A stretch of DNA of 64,000 nucleotides from Symbiodinium natans (taxonomy: Eukaryota > Sar > Dinophyceae > Suessiales > Symbiodiniaceae): contig CAJNDS010002748.1 of assembly GCA_905221605.1 (NCBI GenBank), positions 231,670 through 295,669 of the forward strand, given 5' to 3'. Shown here one piece after another: positions 39,474 through 45,750 of this stretch. Positions within the stretch are counted from its first letter, which is position 1; every line of letters starts with the position of its first letter. The translations under genes and the position numbers were made by a program. The notes under the pieces were generated by a model. The model made no database searches and was not told where the DNA came from. It saw only the letters and a list, made by a program, of their open reading frames with translations.

Positions 39474-40088
39474 ATGCAGAGATACGAACATGGCAAAATT
39501 TACAAAATAGTAGATGTAGGGTTTAACAAATGTTATTATGGTTCTACAACGGAACCCTTAAGCAAACGTATGGAACGACACAGGCGGTGTTACAAGCAAT
39601 ATTTAGAAAGTGGCAAGGTTGACACCAGTTCACGAATATTATTTTCTGAATATGGCGTTGAAAACTGTAAAATCTTCCTTGTTGAGGATTTCCCCTGTGA
39701 TACAAAAGAACAATTGTTAAGGAGAGAAGGAGAGTATATAAGAAACAATGAATGTGTGAACAAGCAAGTAGCAGGAAGAACGCACAAAGAATACCATGAT
39801 GAGTTTAAAGATTATCTCAAGGTGAAGCAAAGAGAGCGAATTCAGCGTAACAAAGCCCAGATCAAAATGCAGAGCAAAGAATACAGAGAGAGGGAAAAAG
39901 AGCACATCAAAGAGAGAGGAAAATTATATTACGAACTGAACAAAGAGAGTATTTTAGAAAAGCAATCTAAGCCGTTTTGCTGTGATTGTGGTGCGACTTG
40001 TGTGTGGGGTAGAAAAGCAAGACATTTTAGAACACACAAGCATCAGGAATACATGAAACAACTGCAAGACCAACAAGAAGATATATAA
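39474..40088 (+). CDS. GIY-YIG endonuclease with C-terminal zinc finger (second copy)
   Basis: 204 aa, ATG at 39474. KIYKI (8-12) and CYYGST (20-25) form the GIY-YIG core, R32 (in SKRME) fits the conserved Arg, and the catalytic Glu is in EGEYIRNNECVN (E87). A short KE-rich coil follows, then a C-terminal finger CCDCG ... HFRTHKHQ of C2H2 type. It differs from the 28.7-kb copy in the finger and the shorter coil, so it is a separate gene and not a recent duplicate. It lies 15 bp before the integrase gene on the same strand. Confidence 0.85.
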   Translation: MQRYEHGKIYKIVDVGFNKCYYGSTTEPLSKRMERHRRCYKQYLESGKVDTSSRILFSEYGVENCKIFLVEDFPCDTKEQLLRREGEYIRNNECVNKQVAGRTHKEYHDEFKDYLKVKQRERIQRNKAQIKMQSKEYREREKEHIKERGKLYYELNKESILEKQSKPFCCDCGATCVWGRKARHFRTHKHQEYMKQLQDQQEDI

Positions 40089-40103
40089 TGTCATGTTATT
40101 ATA

Positions 40104-41018
40104 ATGAGCAATAAACAAGAGATTATTAGTAATGTGTATTACGATCGCGCGGGATATGGGAGCAGAAACCGGACATTAAAGGAAGCGCGGGAGAAAGATA
40201 AAAGTATAACTATTGACGATGTTAATGAGTTTTTCAAGAAGAACGTGGAGGCAAAAAGAAAACCTGCGGGACAGAACAGTTTTGTAGCACCACATTCGGC
40301 ATACGAGTATCAAATGGACTTGTTTTTTATAAACGATCTGGAAGATCAAAAGTTCAAGGTTGGTATGATCATGATAGATGTCTTTGATAAGTTTATGCAT
40401 GTGGTAGCAATAAAAGGTAAGACAGAAGAGGATTTAGCGAGTGGTATGATTGAGTGTTTGCATAAGATGGGGAAAAAGCCTAAAATATTATATACGGATG
40501 ATGAAGGTGCTCTTTCTAAGGAAGCTATTCAAACATATTTGAAGGAGCAGAAAATAGAGCACCACAGGACAAGAGCTCACGCAAATTTCAGTGAGAGGGC
40601 GATCAGAACTTTTAAGGACATGTTATACAAAAGAGTTGAGGCTGACGAGAAGAAGGGGAAAAGCAATATTCAATGGACTGATTATATTCACGAGATATTG
40701 TTGACATATAACAACCAAATGATACACTCCGCCACAAAATTCACACCGAAAGAGGCACGAAAACCAAGTAATCAGTTTGCGGTCAGGTTGAATATTGCTA
40801 GTAGTGGTAAACGGAATAGGATATATCCGGATCTTGACAAGGGTGACGAAGTCAAGATATTTAGGAAGCGAAAACCGAATGAGAAGGAAAGGGTCGGAAA
40901 TTATAGTAAAAATGTATATACAGTTGAGAGAATAGAAAAGAAATTAAGTCAAAGTCATTATTATGTGGAAGGTAACCCTGACCGTCCCTATCTTCGTTTT
41001 GAGTTGTTGAAGGTTTAA
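40104..41018 (+). CDS. Retroviral-type (rve) integrase
   Basis: 304 aa, ATG at 40104. The catalytic core shows D72 (YQMDLFF), D132 (ILYTDDEG) and E164 (NFSERAIRTF), the DDE triad with Polinton-like spacing. TYNNQMIHSATKFTP (201-215) is the usual downstream signature. A C-terminal SH3/chromo-like basic part follows (KGDEVKIFRKR, then NVYTVERIEKK). The N-terminal HHCC finger is not visible. It would cut host DNA and join the element ends; the AG...CT ends and CATAT duplication are its expected products. It lies directly after the second GIY-YIG gene. Copia integrases elsewhere in the window are unrelated in detail. Confidence 0.92.
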   Translation: MSNKQEIISNVYYDRAGYGSRNRTLKEAREKDKSITIDDVNEFFKKNVEAKRKPAGQNSFVAPHSAYEYQMDLFFINDLEDQKFKVGMIMIDVFDKFMHVVAIKGKTEEDLASGMIECLHKMGKKPKILYTDDEGALSKEAIQTYLKEQKIEHHRTRAHANFSERAIRTFKDMLYKRVEADEKKGKSNIQWTDYIHEILLTYNNQMIHSATKFTPKEARKPSNQFAVRLNIASSGKRNRIYPDLDKGDEVKIFRKRKPNEKERVGNYSKNVYTVERIEKKLSQSHYYVEGNPDRPYLRFELLKV

Positions 41019-41048
41019 TATTCTTTAGAATTAATTTCTTAAGAAAAG

Positions 41049-41061
41049 TATTTAAAGAAAT
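41049..41061 (+). promoter_or_regulatory. TATTTAAAGAAAT motif upstream of the 200-aa ORF
   Basis: It lies about 25 bp before the ATG at 41086 and repeats the motif found before the 105-aa ORF and the polymerase gene. The adjacent GTATTTAAAGAAATAC is also palindromic. Confidence 0.45.
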
Positions 41062-41085
41062 ACTATCTGTATATGTTAGAATAGA

Positions 41086-41688
41086 ATGATGAAAACATTT
41101 AGTTTTGATTTTGAATGTGGAGTATGCAAAGAACACAGAAACAGAAAGCGAGAGGTGCTGATGTGTATATTTGATGAAAATATTACTGATAATATTACCT
41201 CTTATCTTGCCTGTCATTGTTGTTCAGAAATACTAGAGTATGAGACGATTTATGATCAAGATAAATATAACAAATTGTGTAAGGCTGAAAAACAAATACA
41301 TTGTATCTTTAACTTTGTTGATAAGTCATACCAAAAGTTAGAGAACAACAAGAAAAAGAAAGAGTGTTTAAAGAAAATAATAGAACGTTCGTATTTGTAT
41401 AATCACGCAACCAAATTACTAATGAAGAAGTTTGTAAATGATACAGATTTGTTTCATATGTTTGATAGTTATAAGAGAAACTTTATTCTGAATACAATGG
41501 GATATTTTAGTTTCCAGTATACAGAGAGAATGAAGGAAACGGTAACCTACAGAACATGCTACGAAGGTTATGTTATAGATGTTTTGAAAGCCATACTTAT
41601 GGCATACATGGAATATCAGATAAACTTACGGAGAAAACATTTTGACTTTCATACAATATGGGATTATATAGCAGATCAAAAACTGTGA
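41086..41688 (+). CDS. Cys-rich protein, 200 aa, unknown
   Basis: ATG at 41086. The N-terminal 50 residues hold CGVC (C11, C14) and ACHCC (C43, C45, C46), a likely zinc-binding module. The rest is helical (KKKKECLKKIIERSYLYNHA ... VLKAILMAYMEYQINLRRK) with aromatic residues. No signal peptide or membrane segment is clear. It is the last AT-rich gene before the change to GC-rich cargo, and its promoter region has the AAAGAAAT motif. No family is recognised; a virus-specific regulator is possible. Confidence 0.6.
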   Translation: MMKTFSFDFECGVCKEHRNRKREVLMCIFDENITDNITSYLACHCCSEILEYETIYDQDKYNKLCKAEKQIHCIFNFVDKSYQKLENNKKKKECLKKIIERSYLYNHATKLLMKKFVNDTDLFHMFDSYKRNFILNTMGYFSFQYTERMKETVTYRTCYEGYVIDVLKAILMAYMEYQINLRRKHFDFHTIWDYIADQKL

Positions 41689-41820
41689 TGATCATAATAT
41701 TATTAATGATGTTAACAATATTATGATCATGAGACGCTTTTTTAGTAACTTGATTTTTTTATTTTAGTTTCTATTTGTTTTGTTGGTTTCTTGTTTTTTT
41801 GTTTGTTTTTGCTCTGTGTT
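41689..41820. other. T-rich spacer with inverted repeat
   Basis: No gene is seen. ATCATAATATTATTAATGAT begins a stem-prone stretch near 41689-41730 that partly pairs with itself, followed by T-rich homopolymer-like sequence. Confidence 0.6.
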
Positions 41821-42106
41821 TTGTATGAGTTTTTTATATGTGTCAATATTTTTTAATATTTAATACAAATAAAAGCCCCTAAAATCCCTACACCATATGT
41901 GTCAAACTTGATTTTTGTGTTGTTTTGCGTTTTTTTTGTTTTTGGTTGTTTTTGTTTAGTGTTTTGTATGAGTTTTTTATATGTGTCAATATTTTTTAAT
42001 ATTTAATACAAATAAAAGCCCCTAAAATCCCTACACCATATGTGTCAAACTTGATTTTTGTGTTGTTTTGCGTTTTTTTTTGTTTTTGGTTGTTTTTGGT
42101 ATCGTT
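41821..42106. repeat. 143-bp tandem repeat, two copies
   Basis: The unit starting TTGTATGAGTTTTTTATATG at 41821 is repeated from 41964 with hardly any change, including CCCCTAAAATCCCTACACCA in both. It ends in T-rich runs of slightly different length. It lies exactly at the border between the AT-rich genes and the GC-rich island and could mark a junction or regulatory/replication site. Confidence 0.9.
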
Positions 42107-42244
42107 TTATATATTAAAACATATATAAAAATAACCAAGGCGCTGGAAGTGGTAGAGCAGGATCGGCTTGTAGAGAACAGCGTTGTAGGTCAAGAGGTCG
42201 GTCTCCTTGCAAGGCGTAAGTGGGAGAGGAGTGGGGTTAGGGGG

Positions 42245-42391
42245 TAGGGTTTAGGGTTTAGGGTTTAGGGTTTAGGGTTTAGGGTTTAGGGTTTAGGGTT
42301 TAGGGTTCAGGGTTTAGGGTTTAGGGTTTAGGGTTCAGGGTTTAGGGTTTAGGGTTTAGGGTTTAGGGTTCAGGGTTTAGGGTTTAGGGTT
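42245..42391. repeat. (TTTAGGG)n tract inside the element
   Basis: About 21 units on the G-rich strand with a few TTCAGGG variants. The ~110 bp before it (42135-42244) is GC-rich and unlike the virus-type DNA. A short tract of opposite orientation lies at 45381-45407, so the GC-rich genes are bracketed by inverted telomere-type repeats. Confidence 0.95.
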
Positions 42392-42711
42392 GCTTTGCAT
42401 CAGTAGCACCACGATGTTTTGGCAATTCCGCCTCTGTGCTGGTGTGTTGGCTTGACATACGGGCGATCTCTGTCCATCGCAACCGCCAAAATCATCACTG
42501 TATTTAGTGATCAAACAAGCCATAAGAGGCGTCATTCCAGACCCCTCGGAATGCCCATTCCAGATCCCTCGGAATGCCCATTCCAGACCCCTTGGAATGC
42601 CTATTTCCCCTATGAATAGAGCCATTCAGGTAGCGCAAAAAACCTATTACGGAATATCCCTTTCCAGTGTTCCTAGAATGCTGGAATGACCCTCCGTTTC
42701 GTGCAAAAAGC
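42392..42711. repeat. Spacer with three tandem 24-bp hairpin units
   Basis: Between about 42532 and 42600 the word GCCCATTCCAGACCCCTCGG is repeated three times with small changes; each unit can fold (ATTCC ... GGAAT). No protein-coding gene is supported in this 320-bp stretch. A ribosome-independent RNA or regulatory role is possible but unproven. Confidence 0.65.
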
Positions 42712-43356
42712 TTACTCCGACATGTGCACATCACCACCTTCTTGGGATTGACGGGCACGTTGCTGGGCGAGGTATTGCTGGAGCATTTGTTCTGCCATTT
42801 GCTTTGCCATCTCAGTGGCATCAGCTTCCACTTTACGCTTGTGAGCCTCTGCCTCTTGCGACGTCTTGAGTTTGATCGCACCCTTCACGGCGTCCATGAA
42901 GAGACCATGATCAAGTTGGGCATTGGCGGTGTTCATGGAGTGGTAGTTCTCGGCGTAGGAGACGTAGTAGTGGTGCAGAAGCATCTGCGACAGCTCTTTC
43001 GCAGTGGACTGCAACCCCTGCAACTCTTGAATTTCGGGAAGAAGAGCCTTGGCATTGTCATCCATGTGCTTTTGAGCACTAGAACCTTGGACACCTTTAG
43101 GGGCGCTGTCAATGATGTTCTGCAAGACCTCCACGGTGGCGTTGGCAATCAACTGCTGGACATTGATGCCCCCGTCAATCAACACCTTCGCCTTCTCAAG
43201 CACAGTGACGCCATCATCAACCTCATTGACTTGAACATCACGAGCGTCCGCCTTCAACTTGTTCTTCAAGCGCTGGAGTTTGGCGTCGTCCTTCATGACT
43301 GCTTTCACTTGCTTAGCGCCACCTGCCAAGTTCGGACGGATGTAGAAAGTCTTTTA
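42712..43356 (-). CDS. Helical C-terminal region in frame after the ubiquitin-like ORF
   Basis: The frame opens directly after the TAA of the ubiquitin-like ORF (43354-43356) and reads KTFYIRPNLAGGAKQVKAVM, then about 195 mostly helical residues (Gln/Lys/Ala-rich, ending GGDVHMSE). It is in the same reading frame as the ORF upstream. TFYIRPNLAGG resembles the last strand and Gly-Gly end of ubiquitin-like proteins. The first ATG is 12 codons after the TTG near 43329. Either a stop mutation split one long gene, or the stop is read through or spliced out. There is no known family for the helical part. Confidence 0.6.
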
Positions 43357-44301
43357 GTCCTGATCCACAAAGTCACTGATCCGCTCGTAGGAGCGCAGGA
43401 TCGGATGCAATTGTAAGCCCCGCTCAAAAAAAAGGCGGAACTTGTTGAGGTCAATGCCGTAGTCCTTCATCGCCATCTTCTTGAGGTCTTTGAATGTGTC
43501 GGTGTAGGAGACGATGAACGGCATGGAAGGGCGCTCGTTGTCGCCCAAAACCTGCACAAACACGGAAAAGACACCCTCGGGAAGGAACTCGGTCGGGTCT
43601 CTTAGGTAGTTCACGGGAAGGCGAAGAGGGCTGTCAGCACTTGCATGAGAAAGAACGCTGTCGGCGTCATTTTTTTCTTCCTCTTCGGCTTCTTCGTCGT
43701 CCTCTGCTTCTTCCTCTTCGGCTTCTTCGTCGTCCTCTGCTTCTTCCTCTTCGGCTTCTTCGTCGTCCTCTGCTTCTTCCTCTTCGGCTTCTTCGTCGTC
43801 CTCTGCTTCTTCCTCTTCGGCTTCTTCGTCGTCCTCTGCTTCTTCCTCTTCGGCTTCTTCGTCGTCCTCTGCTTCTTCCTCTTCGGCTTCTTCGTCGTCC
43901 TCTGCTTCTTCCTCTTCGGCTTCTTCGTCGTCCTCTGCTTCTTCCTCTTCGGCTTCTTCGTCGTCCTCTGCTTCTTCTGAAGAGGGCTCGGTCATGACAG
44001 CGGTGTGTTTGTATTTTGGTCCTTCTCGGCGTCGGGAAAGCTGACACTTGACACTCATCTGGTTGAAGATGTCATCGTAATGCTCCCAGACAAGCTCAAT
44101 CAACTGGTCTCTGTTTGCCTTTTTGGGAAAGGCGACGCAACCCTCCAACAGCAAGCGCTTCAAGTCACCGACCGACAACCTGCTGAGCTCATACTTGTCA
44201 CAACACCACGGCTCATACGCCCGATCGGAAAGCAAGAAATCACCGGTCGTCACCATCATCGGGATGACCCTGCCCTTGCGCTCCAAGAAGATGAGGGACA
44301 T
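43354..44301 (-). CDS. SAP-like / acidic-repeat / ubiquitin-like protein, 315 aa
   Basis: ATG at 44301. Residues 37-78 (KYELSRLSVGDLKRLLLEG ... KANRDQLIELVWEH) look like a SAP-type helix-turn-helix DNA-binding motif. Residues about 108-208 are nine copies of an 11-residue acidic repeat (EEAEDDEEAEE). From 244 a ubiquitin-like beta-grasp begins: VFSVFVQVLG, DTFKDLKKMAMKDYGI and KFRLFFERGLQL align with the beta1, helix and beta3-4 positions of ubiquitin. The ORF ends (VDQD, TAA) just before the last strand, which continues in frame downstream. GC-rich codon use differs from the virus-type genes, so a host origin is likely. SUMO- or ubiquitin-like roles are unproven. Confidence 0.6.
   Translation of the reverse strand: MSLIFLERKGRVIPMMVTTGDFLLSDRAYEPWCCDKYELSRLSVGDLKRLLLEGCVAFPKKANRDQLIELVWEHYDDIFNQMSVKCQLSRRREGPKYKHTAVMTEPSSEEAEDDEEAEEEEAEDDEEAEEEEAEDDEEAEEEEAEDDEEAEEEEAEDDEEAEEEEAEDDEEAEEEEAEDDEEAEEEEAEDDEEAEEEEAEDDEEAEEEEKNDADSVLSHASADSPLRLPVNYLRDPTEFLPEGVFSVFVQVLGDNERPSMPFIVSYTDTFKDLKKMAMKDYGIDLNKFRLFFERGLQLHPILRSYERISDFVDQD
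43678..43977. repeat. 33-bp tandem coding repeat, nine copies
   Basis: Nine near-identical 33-bp units encode the Glu/Asp-rich 11-residue repeat of the minus-strand gene. They create long mirror frames on the plus strand (Leu/Arg- or Phe-rich) that I regard as artefacts. High identity shows recent expansion. Confidence 0.95.
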
Positions 44302-44528
44302 GGCTTCAGGGCACTAAACGAATTTTGAAACACTTTGAAACACCAAAACGGCTTACAATCATCACACACATGCTCCGCTCAACACCTGTTGCAAAACAAG
44401 GCTCACATGCACAAGCTGATAGCAGATGCATTTCCGACTGAACCTGCTGTTCGGATCAGGCTCGGCAGATAGTCTTTGATGCTTTAAGCATCTTTTTATG
44501 CATCACCTTGTGTGAGGCACACAAAACT

Positions 44529-45236
44529 TTACGGACTGGAACCATCGGAGCTATTCTCATAATGAGCCCAGTAGTCTTTTGCCCAATCTTGATCGTCTGC
44601 ACAAATTGAGTCAAGACAGACGTTATGTAGCCTATCTGCAAGGACTACGGCATACTCACAGGTGAGCGCGGCTTCTTCATCATGTTCATCCCCTTCGTAG
44701 ATGCGCTCGTGCACCCCTTCTTCTATATCATCCGAATCCATATAATCAGAGGGAACAGGCTTAACGTCATGCTCATTGATGTAGCGCAAGACATCCAAGG
44801 TAATGGTCTTAAGATGCTTTTGGGTCAGGATGTAGCCTCGCTGAAACACGAGACGAAGGACTGGGCTCTGCTCACACAGCACAGCAACATCTACATCCTT
44901 CATCGCCTCGCCCACACCCTCGGAGATGCTCTCGTAGTATTCGGTCAAGTAGATCTCGCGCTCCACAGTGATGGCTACACACTTCTCAGTCAGCACATCA
45001 CGCACGGTCTGGTGATCTTGGATGTCCTTGCCCATCACCGTGAAATGAACGATCGGGTCAAACTGGGTAACGACTGTGAACTTCAGCTTATGGACTGGCA
45101 GGTTGTTATTCAGCTTCATCTCACCCAGCGCCTCCATGAAATTTGTGCTCAGGGCGAGGGTGCAAGTGCCAGCATACTGGTCGCCGTTGCCACTGGTAAA
45201 GTCATCCACGGTCACATCACGCAACTGAGACGCCAT
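44529..45236 (-). CDS. Cargo gene of unknown function, 235 aa
   Basis: I take the ATG at 45236 (MASQLRDVTVDDFTSGNGDQ); the frame extends a little upstream only with a non-ATG start. It looks like a folded alpha/beta protein (KLKFTVVTQFDPIVHFTVMG, then VLTEKCVAITVER and QSPVLRLVFQRGYILTQKHL) with an acidic C-terminal third. It has no signal peptide, Cys motif or known domain. It is intronless and GC-rich, and lies in the same orientation as the ubiquitin-like gene, separated by about 230 bp without a clear gene. Host-derived cargo or a gene of another element is likely. Confidence 0.55.
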   Translation of the reverse strand: MASQLRDVTVDDFTSGNGDQYAGTCTLALSTNFMEALGEMKLNNNLPVHKLKFTVVTQFDPIVHFTVMGKDIQDHQTVRDVLTEKCVAITVEREIYLTEYYESISEGVGEAMKDVDVAVLCEQSPVLRLVFQRGYILTQKHLKTITLDVLRYINEHDVKPVPSDYMDSDDIEEGVHERIYEGDEHDEEAALTCEYAVVLADRLHNVCLDSICADDQDWAKDYWAHYENSSDGSSP

Positions 45237-45380
45237 GACTTCAAGAGGAACTGTGAAGGGGAACAAGCACTCTAACCTGTGAGTTGGGAAAAGCCTTCAA
45301 AAATCAAACATGGTTATGCTCATGCGCTTTCAATGCTTTCAATGCATCGGCTTCACTGGCAGACTGTTGCGAGATCAGAT

Positions 45381-45407
45381 CCTAAACCCTAAAAACCCTA
45401 AACCCTT
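45381..45407. repeat. Short CCCTAAA tract at the right edge of the cargo
   Basis: CCTAAACCCTAAAAACCCTA with variants, on the C-rich strand, opposite to the 42.2-kb tract. About 85 bp of GGTGGTCGTGGT-like sequence separates it from the right TIR. Confidence 0.8.
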
Positions 45408-45493
45408 GCATCCAGTCCTTCAGAATGTCGTGGTAGTCGTGGTGGTCGTGGTGGTCGCGGTGGTCGGTTGCTCTCAGGGGGTGCTTTGAATAC

Positions 45494-45745
45494 TACAACC
45501 TTTATACCTAAACCTAGTAAAATCTATCTACCTACTCATGCCCATTGTGACCTAGATGTATCCGCCTTGATCCTAGGTAATTTGTTGTGTGGGATCCATA
45601 CTTTGTTGGTGTAGTGGTGATTTTGGGGGAATATGGTATATTTTGGATATGGATAATGGGGATACTGTTGTGATAATGGTTGTTAAGCGTAGGGGGGGGT
45701 ATGGCGGTTACATCTAGACCAAAATGGGCATGATATCACCTAACT
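45494..45745. repeat. Right terminal inverted repeat, 252 bp
   Basis: Inverted match of 24439-24690 with one difference. It contains the same paired 30-bp sites (45537-45566 and 45703-45732). The element ends ...CCTAACT at 45745. It borders GC-rich cargo, not virus-type DNA, so the cargo lies inside the mobile unit. Confidence 0.95.
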
Positions 45746-45750
45746 CATAT
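45746..45750. other. Target site duplication CATAT, right
   Basis: Direct repeat of 24434-24438, after which the 87-bp array resumes with AGGTAGAATAAATTCC. Confidence 0.9.

Larger units (their letters stand above)
24439..45745. mobile_element. Integrated Polinton-like virus, 21.3 kb, complete
   Basis: The element has 252-bp terminal inverted repeats starting AGTTAGG and ending CCTAACT, a 5-bp CATAT duplication and a clean insertion in a minisatellite array. Within it are the morphogenetic genes of a DJR-capsid virus (ATPase, major capsid, penton), a polymerase-helicase, a retroviral-type integrase, a lipase, fibres and two GIY-YIG nucleases. AT-rich composition from 24.7 to 42.1 kb contrasts sharply with the host. 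Polintons/Mavericks are known for long TIRs, AG termini and 6-bp duplications; here the duplication is 5 bp and no adenain-type protease was found. The polymerase-helicase-HNH fusion and fibre genes fit Polinton-like viruses better than classical Polintons. Confidence 0.9.

Noticed and set aside
42138-42210. tRNA-like stretch (AGTGGTAGAGCA resembles a D-arm, A box)
   Set aside because: No matching acceptor stem, anticodon arm or GGTTCAANTCC-type B box in the right place.
43641-43997. Leu/Arg-rich and Phe-rich long frames opposite the acidic repeat
   Set aside because: They are mirror frames of a 33-bp repeat and have no normal start or composition.
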